Shown here in pieces: positions 53,959-62,614 of a DNA stretch of 64,000 bases. Position numbers and translations under genes: made by a program. The DNA is from Flammeovirga sp. OC4. GTDB taxonomy: Bacteria; Bacteroidota; Bacteroidia; Cytophagales; Flammeovirgaceae. The stretch is taken from assembly GCF_000812565.1 (NCBI RefSeq), contig NZ_JTAM01000001.1, forward strand, positions 332,893 to 396,892. The letters run 5' to 3'. The notes beneath the pieces are model-generated. The model saw only the letters and a program-made list of their open reading frames with translations, was not told the origin of the DNA and did not search any database. Within the stretch, counting starts at the first letter, position 1. The number at the start of each line of letters is the position of its first letter.

Positions 53959-56295
53959 ATGAAGACTTTTAGCAAAAATATATCGAAAGAAATTTCTTTA
54001 CTCTTGATGCTGTTCCTTCTTGGTTGGCATAGCGTTGTATTTGCTCAACAAAAAGTAGAAGAAGACGAAGCAACAAAAGCAGAAAGAGAAAAATATGAGG
54101 ATTTAGATTATAAAAAGTTTTTTCCTCTGTTCAAACCTACATTTGATTCAAGAATCAACGATTATACACTTCAAGACTTGAAAAAAGTCATAACGTATCA
54201 ACCGTTAGAGTTGAACCCTGTTTTTCAAGTAAGTGATTATTACTTCCAACGCATCAATGACTTTGATGTGCTCAGAGAGTACCAAGCCATTCATTCTACT
54301 TGTGACTCCGCACTTCGATACATTGAGTTGTTTGAAGCTCGATTAGATGAAAAAGAAGTAAAGAAAAAAGGGAAACGTTATTATATGGAGTTTTTGAAAT
54401 TCCCTGCTAATGACTCACTTCCGGATGAAAAAGTGAATATGAACCACATTCACAATGAATTGAAACGTAGAAAAGAGGTGTTAGCAGAACAAAAAGTAGA
54501 AGTAGATAGTATCTACCTCAATTTTAAGGCTAGTATTAATGAGTACTTGATTGCCAACGAGATTTTCAGAGATGTTTGTGGTACCTACCCTACCATCAAG
54601 GAATTGTATATCATGGCGGAGTATGATTCTCTTTTTGAAAAAATGGCTCCGATGAAAACGCATTACAAAAAGAGTCTTTTCTATTTTGAGCTTTACAAAA
54701 AGGCATTAGAAGTACACCCAATGGAAGGGTATACTACCACTTACAGTGTTCTTCCAATTGAGGACTACAGAATTCATGGGCTTACAAGAACAAGCTTCTT
54801 AACAGATGATATTCGTTTGTGGGATTACTCAAAATGGTATGATGAAGTATTACAATTCTACAAAGATGAAATCATCTCGATGCGCTCAATGGTGACTAGT
54901 TATGATGAAAAACTAGAAGCATTAGTACTTCAAAAACAAAATACAGCAACACCAAGCGAAGAACGTTTTTATTTGGACCTTTACACAGTAGGTAAAATCA
55001 AAAAATATGATCCTAATGCCTACCCTGTCAATATTTACGAGTACAAAGAACAAAAAATCAACCTTTTAAATCAGATTGCTTATTCTAAGGTGATCAACTC
55101 AGGACTAAAAGGAGATTTAAAATACATCAGGTCTCAGGCAGACGTTTGGACAGAAAGTGAAAAGGCGAAAGACCGAATCAACAGTATTCCAACAGACAAA
55201 GAAAGTGTTGGATATAAAAAACACGCCAAGTATTTCGAATCAAAATACAATGATAATCTACCTCTTTACATCTCAAATGAGAAGAGGTTTATCGATGAAC
55301 AACAACAAAACGCGGAGAAGTTATTGAAAGAAATAATTGTCAATTACTTTTCTTCTACCCTAGCAGATTCTGCAGATTTCGTAACTTATGAAAAAGACTC
55401 TATAAGCTTAGAACCTATTCATGAAAGTAATGAATTTTTGGTACGAAGGATCAACACTTTGCATGTTCGCCCGAGTAAAGATGATCATAAGTTATTAATT
55501 GGTACCATAAAGGATGAAAAATCTTTAGAAGTCTTTGTGGCTGACCTAGACTCTGCTAATGAAATTACTTGGGTAACAAGATATCCATATAAGAAAGGTG
55601 AATATCAGGGATTACCGACTATTGATATTCCATATATCAACATAAAAGGTGGTTCATTGCACCTTATGGTCACTGTACAAGGGGTAAAAGTGGGAGAAAA
55701 TCAGCTAACTTTAAACAATAAAGTTTTGATTCTTGAACAAAGATCAGGCAAATTGTTGAGAGAGATGTCTTTATTCAGCAATAAATACCCACGAGTATTC
55801 CAATACATGCAAGAGCAAAAAAGTTATTTAGTAGCCTATAAAGGCCGATCAAAAAACAATATTAATACTTACGACACTTTGAACATTCAAAACATCAAAG
55901 TGGATGGAGAAGTACTTTGGAACACCAACTTAATGATGCAAGGAATGGTCAATGAAATCATTGCTTTACCTAATGAGTATTTAGTGGTGGCCAATATTAA
56001 CAAGCTCTCTAATTTAGATGGATCAAGAGTATTGACCGGTACACAAAGTAATTTTGGCTCATTTAATACAGGGATTCTGAAGCTAGACTATTATGGAACA
56101 CCTATTAATGGTACTGTTCTTAGTTCAAGTGAATCCTATCAAACTATTTTTGCTCTTACCGATTATGACAATACACTAAACCTCATTGGGGTAAAGGGTG
56201 ATTATAGAAATTATCAAGACTACAGTAAAAGTGAGATAATGCTTATCACACTAAAAATAAACAACCTAAAAGTGGTTGAAAAAAACATTCAATAA
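53959..56295 (+). CDS. Secreted coiled-coil / propeller-like protein (unknown)
   Basis: The 778-residue protein has a signal peptide ending VVFAQ. The first ~450 residues are charged, helix-rich and partly coiled coil (YEDLDYKKFFPLFKPTFDSR, DSALRYIELFEARLDEKEVK). The C-terminal ~300 residues alternate short strands in a propeller-like manner (LIGTIKDEKSLEVFVADLDS, then YLVVANINKLSNLDGS). No catalytic motif is recognised. It starts 16 nt after the OmpA-type gene and overlaps the caspase gene start by one base in TAATG, so it is translationally coupled to it. A scaffold role in the envelope complex is plausible, not shown. Confidence 0.72.
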   Translation: MKTFSKNISKEISLLLMLFLLGWHSVVFAQQKVEEDEATKAEREKYEDLDYKKFFPLFKPTFDSRINDYTLQDLKKVITYQPLELNPVFQVSDYYFQRINDFDVLREYQAIHSTCDSALRYIELFEARLDEKEVKKKGKRYYMEFLKFPANDSLPDEKVNMNHIHNELKRRKEVLAEQKVEVDSIYLNFKASINEYLIANEIFRDVCGTYPTIKELYIMAEYDSLFEKMAPMKTHYKKSLFYFELYKKALEVHPMEGYTTTYSVLPIEDYRIHGLTRTSFLTDDIRLWDYSKWYDEVLQFYKDEIISMRSMVTSYDEKLEALVLQKQNTATPSEERFYLDLYTVGKIKKYDPNAYPVNIYEYKEQKINLLNQIAYSKVINSGLKGDLKYIRSQADVWTESEKAKDRINSIPTDKESVGYKKHAKYFESKYNDNLPLYISNEKRFIDEQQQNAEKLLKEIIVNYFSSTLADSADFVTYEKDSISLEPIHESNEFLVRRINTLHVRPSKDDHKLLIGTIKDEKSLEVFVADLDSANEITWVTRYPYKKGEYQGLPTIDIPYINIKGGSLHLMVTVQGVKVGENQLTLNNKVLILEQRSGKLLREMSLFSNKYPRVFQYMQEQKSYLVAYKGRSKNNINTYDTLNIQNIKVDGEVLWNTNLMMQGMVNEIIALPNEYLVVANINKLSNLDGSRVLTGTQSNFGSFNTGILKLDYYGTPINGTVLSSSESYQTIFALTDYDNTLNLIGVKGDYRNYQDYSKSEIMLITLKINNLKVVEKNIQ

Positions 56296-58601
56296 TGGAA
56301 AGTAAAATTAAATTTTATCATCTACTTCTACTTTTCTCTTTTTGTGTTTTTAATGCAAAAGCACAAACCGTTGAACAAGTATGGGAAAAGCACATGAAGA
56401 ATGCTCGTGAATGGTACGAACTTGACGAGTTTGGAAATGCTTTACAAGATTATATTAAGGCAAAAGAAACGTTACCGACTGATTCTGTTGCTTATTTAGA
56501 AGGAGCTTTAGCCGCAGCTTATGCCAACGACAATGCTTCTTTTGAAAAATTGAAAAGTGAGTTTAATTCGGTATTCAAATACACCTCTCCTACTTTCAAT
56601 GAGTATTCTGAAATTATGTTCCAAGCCTCTTTAGGCGAAAATGTTTCGGAAGAACAGCTAAAAGAAGGACTGAGGAATTATCCTCATAATGCTGAAATGT
56701 ATGGTGGCCCACTTCTTTCAATATATTTTGAACAAAATAAAATTGAAGAGGCCACTAAATTGTTGGAAGAATTAGTTCCGATAGCCGAAAATGCTGAATT
56801 TCCATATACGTTAGGGGTTATTTATCAGCAAAATGAAAAAATTGATGATGCCTTAGAAATGTATAATAAGGCTTTGGAAAAAGATCCAGATCATTTAGAT
56901 GCCAACTACAATATTGGCACTATTTATTATAACAAGGCTGTAGGTGAAATCAATAGATTGAATCACTTGAGTTTGGAAGAATTTGAAAGTCAAAGTGCCG
57001 CTATGAACCAAGAAGCACTTGATTTATTAAAGAAGGCCAAACCTTTTATTGATAAAGCAGCTTCAGGTGACAAACATGCAACGGATGCATTTGAATTCCT
57101 GCAAACTACATTAGTCCTCATTGATCATATTCAAAATATGATGGAGACGATGGCCTCTGTAAAAACACAAGACAATAGTATTGTTTCTTTTAATGATAAC
57201 GTGAGTCCTCAAGCAAGGGAGATCAATGTAGGAACACCTACAGTTGGTGCCATTGTTTCAACTCCATCTCTTGCTGCCACGACAACTCAACCCGAGAAAA
57301 GTAGTAACGAAAGAAATGTAGACATCACTGAAACTCCTCAAAAAGAAGATGCCTCAGTTCCTACAACTACACCTTCAGTGGCCACTCCAACAACGCCTGT
57401 TGTACCTACTCCTGCTGTAGCCGTTGCTAAAGAAAAGAAACCTGCTGAAAAGCTTTTACCGGCTGAATTAGTAATGTCTGACCTGCAATTTGTGTATGAT
57501 GGTGGTGTAACAACGCTTTCAAAAGGTGGATCTGGCAAAATAAAACTTCGTGTAGACAACTGGGGAAAAGGAACTTCTTTCTCTCCTACAGTTAAACTTT
57601 TAGCTTCGATGTCTGTTCCTGGACTAAACTTCGACAGATCTGTAAAGCTAAAGAATATTGAGCCAGGTGATGGAATGGATGTAGAAATTGAAGTAAGCTA
57701 CGCAAAACCCAATGCCGTTTCAAGAGGATTTAAAGCAATTAAGGCTCCTCAGAACAAGTTTAGAGTGATGGTGCAAGATTCCTTAAGAAACCGCTCTGAC
57801 ATGCAAGAATTCATGTTAAGCTTGGATCAATCTGGCGCTGATGATGCAGGTGCTGTTGTAGCCAAAACAGTACAAAAAGGTACAAACTACCTCGTATTAA
57901 TTGCTTGTAACAACTATACGAGCTGGACGCCTTTAGCCAATGCAGTGAACGATGCTCAAAATTTCAAAAAAGTCTTATTGGAACATTATCATTATGATCA
58001 AGCCAATGTCTTTGAACTTTATAATGAGCAAGTGAATAAATCAGAAATCAACAAACTAGTCAGAGAACTAGCAACAAAAGTAGGTGAAGAAGACAAAGTA
58101 CTAATTTACTACTCAGGACATGGCTACTATGATGAGTTTACAGAAGAAGGTTACTGGGTTCCGGTCAACGCTGCAATGACACAAGATGATATGTCTCAAT
58201 ACTTACCGAATGGAACGATCTTAAAATATATCAAAGCATTAAAAACAAAACATACTTTACTGATTTCAGATGCATGTTTCTCAGGTTCAATGTTCGCTAG
58301 TACCTCAAGAGGTATGATGTATGCTGACCGTGTTGAATCCTTTAAATCAAGATGGGGCTTATCTTCAGGTGGATTAACAGAAGTTTCTGATGGTAATGCA
58401 GGGGAACATAGTCCATTTAACCTTTATCTTACAAAATACCTTGTCAACAACCCCAATGAGAAATTAACGATCTCAAGCTTGGCACTTTATGTAAGACAAT
58501 CTGTAATGAGTAACACCATGCAGGAACCTCAGGGAAAACCTTTAAAGAATGTTGGACATGAAGGTGGTGAATTTGTTTTCAACCTTAAAAACCCTCAATA
58601 G
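56295..58601 (+). CDS. Secreted TPR / Ig-like / caspase-family (C14) peptidase
   Basis: The 768-residue protein has a signal peptide (FCVFNAKAQ). TPR repeats span about 25-270 (PYTLGVIYQQNEKIDDALEM, then ANYNIGTIYYNKAV). A Pro/Thr-rich linker (about 300-385) and an Ig-like domain (about 390-510; GKIKLRVDNWGKGTSFSPTV) follow. The last 245 residues form a caspase-type domain: the p20 start YLVLIACNNYTSWTPLANAV, catalytic His609 in YYSGHGYYD and Cys661 in SDACFSGS. Both catalytic residues are intact. Bacterial caspase-like (metacaspase/C14) proteins are usually cytoplasmic. Export and linkage to an OmpA-type protein are unusual. It is followed by a strong terminator. Confidence 0.88.
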   Translation: MESKIKFYHLLLLFSFCVFNAKAQTVEQVWEKHMKNAREWYELDEFGNALQDYIKAKETLPTDSVAYLEGALAAAYANDNASFEKLKSEFNSVFKYTSPTFNEYSEIMFQASLGENVSEEQLKEGLRNYPHNAEMYGGPLLSIYFEQNKIEEATKLLEELVPIAENAEFPYTLGVIYQQNEKIDDALEMYNKALEKDPDHLDANYNIGTIYYNKAVGEINRLNHLSLEEFESQSAAMNQEALDLLKKAKPFIDKAASGDKHATDAFEFLQTTLVLIDHIQNMMETMASVKTQDNSIVSFNDNVSPQAREINVGTPTVGAIVSTPSLAATTTQPEKSSNERNVDITETPQKEDASVPTTTPSVATPTTPVVPTPAVAVAKEKKPAEKLLPAELVMSDLQFVYDGGVTTLSKGGSGKIKLRVDNWGKGTSFSPTVKLLASMSVPGLNFDRSVKLKNIEPGDGMDVEIEVSYAKPNAVSRGFKAIKAPQNKFRVMVQDSLRNRSDMQEFMLSLDQSGADDAGAVVAKTVQKGTNYLVLIACNNYTSWTPLANAVNDAQNFKKVLLEHYHYDQANVFELYNEQVNKSEINKLVRELATKVGEEDKVLIYYSGHGYYDEFTEEGYWVPVNAAMTQDDMSQYLPNGTILKYIKALKTKHTLLISDACFSGSMFASTSRGMMYADRVESFKSRWGLSSGGLTEVSDGNAGEHSPFNLYLTKYLVNNPNEKLTISSLALYVRQSVMSNTMQEPQGKPLKNVGHEGGEFVFNLKNPQ

Positions 58602-58630
58602 TCTAGTTCAGTTTTTCTATACATCTCAAG

Positions 58631-58670
58631 AGCACCTCAGATCATTAAAAATGGTTTGAGGTGCTTTTTT
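58631..58670 (+). terminator. Intrinsic terminator of the envelope cluster
   Basis: Perfect stem AGCACCTCA / TGAGGTGCT with a 17-nt loop, then TTTTTTG. Confidence 0.85.
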
Positions 58671-58781
58671 GTATTTTTTTAATCACTGGTAAGGATTATC
58701 ATTAAAAAAAGAATATTTTTTATGAATTTTGTCAGACTAATTCGAACAGACAAAAACTTCATCAAAATATTACTTTTCGCA

Positions 58782-60251
58782 ATGAATAAGAAAATCTACA
58801 TTGACTTCCATTGTCATCCTTCCATGAAACCCTTCGGAAAAAGTTTCAATAATTCAGATACAAAAGGGAAAAATAGTCCTAATTTCAAAAAAAATAACAG
58901 CCTATTTCATAAGAAAAAAACGAATCCTATCAGTAAGCTATTCAACATTGTCACGACCATGACAAAATTTACGCAAACCGATTTACAGACGCTTGCCAAG
59001 GGTGATGTACACGTTATTTGTGCCGCTTTATATCCGGTAGAAAAAGGCTTTTTGATCAATAAGCTGAAGACTGGCCTCATCTCTGACGCCCTTTCCAATT
59101 TAGCGATGGGAATTGGTAAAAAACGTATTGATCATGTTCAGGAACATCGTGATTACTTTGCAGACCTTGAAATGGAATACGACTTCTACAAACAATTGGA
59201 TAATCAAGTTGTGGATATTCGAGGTAAAAAGGTGAAGTACAAAATCGTTAGTAGTTATCATGAACTCGAAAATATGGAGACCACACCGGGATATACAAGC
59301 ATTTATATTGTTTTATCCATGGAAGGAATGCATGCACTCAACACGGGGTTAGATTGGGAAGAAAGCAATTGTGACGAGCAAGAAGTACTTCGGAACTTGG
59401 AGACGATTAAAAACTGGGAACACCCGATCTTTTTTGTGACACTTGCCCATCATTTCTGGAACGAACTATGTGGGCAGGCGCCTTCCCTAAGTGGAATTGT
59501 GGGTTGGGCTACAGACCAAGAACATGGTTTGGATATAGGAATTACTCCTTTAGGTTATAAAGTCATCGATAAGTTGCTTGATAACTCCACTCAGAAACGA
59601 ATGTTGATCGACCTGAAGCACATGAATCATAAGTCAAGATCGGCTTATTATAAACATCTTTCGACGCAATATGCATCAGAAAATATTCCTTTAATCGTAA
59701 GTCATGGTGCTCTAAATGGTCGACGAAACTTTGAGAATCCTGTACATGATCATGCTACAGGAAGTCAGTTTCTTGATGGTGAAATCAATTTCTATGATGA
59801 TGAAATCATTAAAATAGTGGAAAGTGATGGAATATTCTGTTTTCAACTTGATGAAAGACGATTGATCGATGACCCCAAAAACATTAAAAAAGGTCTGACA
59901 AGGCATAAAATGAAATTTAATCAGTCACAACTTCTTTGGAGACAAATTCAACATTTTGTAGAGGTGTTACAAGCTAGAGGTTATACCAATGTATGGGATC
60001 ATATGGCGATTGGTAGTGATTTTGATGGAGTCGTCAATCCATTAAATGGTTTCTGGACAGGAGAAGAATATGCTAGTCTTTCTGAGTATTTGGTAAAACA
60101 CGCTTCTAGTTATCTACAATCTAACAATTGTCCTTTAAAAGGTAAAAACCGAATAACTCCAACAGAAGCTATTGACAAAATATTCCGTGCGAATGCTTTA
60201 CGTTTTATGAAAAAGAATTTCAGTCAGAAAGTAGAGGGTGTAATGGTGTAG
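58782..60251 (+). CDS. M19-like (membrane dipeptidase family) amidohydrolase, paralog 1
   Basis: The 489-residue cytoplasmic protein (no signal peptide) is related to renal-dipeptidase-type amidohydrolases. Metal-ligand candidates are H10 and H12 (DFHCHPS, where M19 usually has HxD), Glu181 (IVLSMEGMHAL), His223/224 (VTLAHHFWNELC) and His308 (PLIVSHGALNG). Asp413 lies in AIGSDFDG. The C-terminal AIDKIFRANALRFM matches the family end. The start is at MNKKIYIDFHC because the upstream codons are unlike the family. It probably hydrolyses a dipeptide or a cyclic amide. The substrate is unknown. It is the first of a tandem pair with about 55-60% identity, by eye. Confidence 0.83.
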   Translation: MNKKIYIDFHCHPSMKPFGKSFNNSDTKGKNSPNFKKNNSLFHKKKTNPISKLFNIVTTMTKFTQTDLQTLAKGDVHVICAALYPVEKGFLINKLKTGLISDALSNLAMGIGKKRIDHVQEHRDYFADLEMEYDFYKQLDNQVVDIRGKKVKYKIVSSYHELENMETTPGYTSIYIVLSMEGMHALNTGLDWEESNCDEQEVLRNLETIKNWEHPIFFVTLAHHFWNELCGQAPSLSGIVGWATDQEHGLDIGITPLGYKVIDKLLDNSTQKRMLIDLKHMNHKSRSAYYKHLSTQYASENIPLIVSHGALNGRRNFENPVHDHATGSQFLDGEINFYDDEIIKIVESDGIFCFQLDERRLIDDPKNIKKGLTRHKMKFNQSQLLWRQIQHFVEVLQARGYTNVWDHMAIGSDFDGVVNPLNGFWTGEEYASLSEYLVKHASSYLQSNNCPLKGKNRITPTEAIDKIFRANALRFMKKNFSQKVEGVMV

Positions 60252-60262
60252 ATAGAGTAATA

Positions 60263-60681
60263 TTGTAAACTAAGTTTTTGTTAGCTTTCAACTCCTCTAT
60301 TGAATAGTGAATTGTTATGCATTATGGTTCGTGAGGACGTTTTAATAAAACGCCCTTACAGTACTACATTTTAATAGATAATTTGTAAAACCTTTTTCAT
60401 TTAATCTGTAATCATTTAGTAGTATCTAAATCGGCCTTGAAGGGAAAAGCGTGAAGAATTTCATGGATTGAGCCGTTAAAAATGATTTTGTTGTTTGAGC
60501 TTTAGCGAGTTTAAAATCATTTAGGCGAAAGAAATGGAATTTAGCTTTTGACTTCTAAGCCTTGACTTTTTTGCTTCGTTTTTGTGTTAAGACAAAAATG
60601 AAGAAGAAGGAAGCTTGAAAGTAGATACTATAAATGCTTGTAGAAAGAGCGAATAAAAGTTGATGATAATCTGGTTTACTG
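60263..60681 (-). repeat. Dispersed ~400-bp element, copy D (opposite orientation)
   Basis: Read on the minus strand it matches copies A and B: the family hairpin at 60574-60603, the stem AAATGATTTT / AAAATCATTT at 60480-60522, and the segment around TTCCCTTCAAGGCCGA. Its left end on the plus strand, TTGTAAACTAAGTTTTTG, corresponds to the element right end. The portion 60300-60420 has diverged from A and B and holds its own small hairpin (GGACGTTTT / AAAACGCCC). It lies in the 796-base gap between the tandem M19-like genes. After it (60765-61047) nothing is recognised. Confidence 0.75.
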
Positions 60682-60712
60682 TATACCAAATTACATTGTA
60701 AACTAGATTATC
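60665..60712. repeat. Inverted repeat at the element D border
   Basis: GATAATCTGGTTTAC (60665-60679) pairs with GTAAACTAGATTATC (60698-60712) in 14 of 15 positions around an 18-nt loop. Each arm contains an element-end-like GTTTAC or GTAAAC, as if two element ends met head to head. Confidence 0.6.
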
Positions 60713-60719
60713 CCACCTA

Positions 60720-60764
60720 AAGCTATTTTATCACTTTAATTTAAATGGAGTGATAAAATAGCTT
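60720..60764. other. Perfect 16-bp palindromic stem
   Basis: AAGCTATTTTATCACT (60720-60735) and AGTGATAAAATAGCTT (60749-60764) are perfect inverted repeats with a 13-nt loop. No T run follows on either strand, so a terminator is not obvious. It may be a protein-binding site or an RNA structure upstream of the second M19-like gene. Confidence 0.6.
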
Positions 60765-61047
60765 GGATAAACGATATCCATTCATAATACCTAAAAACAC
60801 TAAACCATTTATTTTCAGTAATTTAAAAAACAACATTAGATTTCACATTAATTTTTGTATATTCATATAACATTCTGAATAAGTAAAAAAAAGACCTGCA
60901 ATTTATTTAGAAAACACACACAAATAGGATTATTGACCAGTGAAAATATTTGTGTGACTAACCCCGAAACAAAAAGTAGGTTTGCAATTATTGAAGCAAC
61001 CCACTACTGATTATTCAAGAAACCTATTTCAACACCAAAAACTATTT

Positions 61048-62523
61048 ATGAACAGTAAATTTTTCATTGACTTCCATTGTCACCCTGCTTTAAAACCACT
61101 TGGACAAAGCTTCAATGACAATAGAATTACTGGAAGAAACCATCAAAATTATAAAAAGAACAATAGTATATTTCACCAAATTAAACCCAATGTTTTTAAG
61201 AAAGTATTAAATCTTATTTCATCCTTAACGAAGTTTACCCAAACTGATTTAATGACTTTAGCAGAAGGTAACGTGCACATCATCAGTGCATCCATGTACC
61301 CTATTGAAAAAGGCTTTTTAATCAACCGTTTTAAGAAAGGCATCATCACCAATACCATAGGAAGTCTAGCCATGGGCGTTGGTAAAAGAAGAATAGGGTT
61401 TATTCAAGATCATGATAACTACTTTAAAGATCTTGAATTGGAATATGAGTTTTACAAGGAACTCGACAATAAGATTGTAACGGTGAGAAATAAAAAAGTG
61501 AGGTATAAAATTGTCAATCACTATCAAGAGATTGAAAAAGAAATTCACTTACAAAATGGTATTAAAACCATCTTTATTGTGCTCTCTATTGAAGGGTTAC
61601 ATTCCTTAAATACAGGTCTAAACGCCAAAAAAAGTAAATGTAATCCACTCGAAGTCAAAGCCAATGTAGACAAGATAAAAGCATGGGAACATAAAGTTTT
61701 GTACGCGACGGTAGCCCATCATTTTTGGAACGAACTCTGCGGGCATGCCACCTCTTTAAGAGGGATAGTAGATTGGATTACAAATCAAGATTATGGATTA
61801 GATAGAGGAATTACCACCTTAGGTTATGAGGTCATTGATAAGCTGCTTGACAACCAAAATGGGAATAGAATTTTGATTGATGTAAAACACATGAATATCA
61901 AATCTCGAAATGCTTATTATCAATATTTAGAATATAAATTTCCGGATGAGAATATTCCCATTATTGTTAGCCATGGTGCTTTAAATGGATTGAAAAGTCA
62001 CAAAAGCCCTATCAATGCCATTCCTGTTGGGAGGTCTTTTATGGGAGGTGAAATCAATTTTTATGATGATGAAGTGGTCAAGATCGCCAAAAGCAAAGGG
62101 CTCTTTTGTTTCCAACTAGATGAACGAAGGCTCATAAAGGATATCAAAAATGTCCCTAAAAGTTTCACCAAAAGAGGAATGTTGAGAAACAGGTCGAGAT
62201 TACTTTGGAATCAGATTCAACATTTTGTAGAAGTTTTAGATCGAGCATACCTTTCGAATATCTGGGATAATATGGCTATTGGAAGTGATTATGATGGTAT
62301 TATTAACCCTCTTAATGGCTTTTGGACAGCGAAAGAGACAGAAAGTTTATATAGTAATCTGGTGACGCATGCAAAAAACTATTTTACTTCACCAACATGT
62401 CCTCTTCAACCTCAAAATAAGATTGCTCCTTCAGTTGCGATCGATAAGATTTTTCGCTTAAATGCTTTGCAATTTTTGGAGAAGAATTTAAGAAATACTA
62501 CCCCCAAAAAACTTGTTCAATAA
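61048..62523 (+). CDS. M19-like amidohydrolase, paralog 2
   Basis: The 491-residue protein is clearly related to the neighbouring M19-like gene over its whole length. The metal-ligand candidates are conserved: DFHCHPA, LSIEGLHSL, TVAHHFWNELC, PIIVSHGALNG and AIGSDYDG. Differences are concentrated in the region after residue 15 and in loops, as in a duplicated gene that has begun to diverge. The start at MNSKFFIDFHC aligns with the paralog. An upstream TTG is rejected. No signal peptide. A strong terminator follows. Confidence 0.83.
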   Translation: MNSKFFIDFHCHPALKPLGQSFNDNRITGRNHQNYKKNNSIFHQIKPNVFKKVLNLISSLTKFTQTDLMTLAEGNVHIISASMYPIEKGFLINRFKKGIITNTIGSLAMGVGKRRIGFIQDHDNYFKDLELEYEFYKELDNKIVTVRNKKVRYKIVNHYQEIEKEIHLQNGIKTIFIVLSIEGLHSLNTGLNAKKSKCNPLEVKANVDKIKAWEHKVLYATVAHHFWNELCGHATSLRGIVDWITNQDYGLDRGITTLGYEVIDKLLDNQNGNRILIDVKHMNIKSRNAYYQYLEYKFPDENIPIIVSHGALNGLKSHKSPINAIPVGRSFMGGEINFYDDEVVKIAKSKGLFCFQLDERRLIKDIKNVPKSFTKRGMLRNRSRLLWNQIQHFVEVLDRAYLSNIWDNMAIGSDYDGIINPLNGFWTAKETESLYSNLVTHAKNYFTSPTCPLQPQNKIAPSVAIDKIFRLNALQFLEKNLRNTTPKKLVQ

Positions 62524-62529
62524 AAAAGA

Positions 62530-62571
62530 AAACCTCATCAAAACGAAGTATCGTTTCATGAGGTTTCTTTG
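62530..62571 (+). terminator. Intrinsic terminator of the second M19-like gene
   Basis: Stem AAACCTCAT / ATGAGGTTT with inner AAACGA / TCGTTT pairs, then TTCTTTGG. It lies just after the stop codon. Confidence 0.8.
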
Positions 62572-62574
62572 GTT

Positions 62575-62596
62575 GTTTGAGTCCATGAACTCAAAC
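62575..62596. other. Short hairpin after the terminator
   Basis: GTTTGAGT / ACTCAAAC with a 6-nt loop, between the convergent M19-like and secreted protein genes. No T run follows on the minus strand. It could assist termination of the minus-strand gene. Confidence 0.4.
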
Positions 62597-62614
62597 GTAT
62601 AGGCGAAAAGTAAT

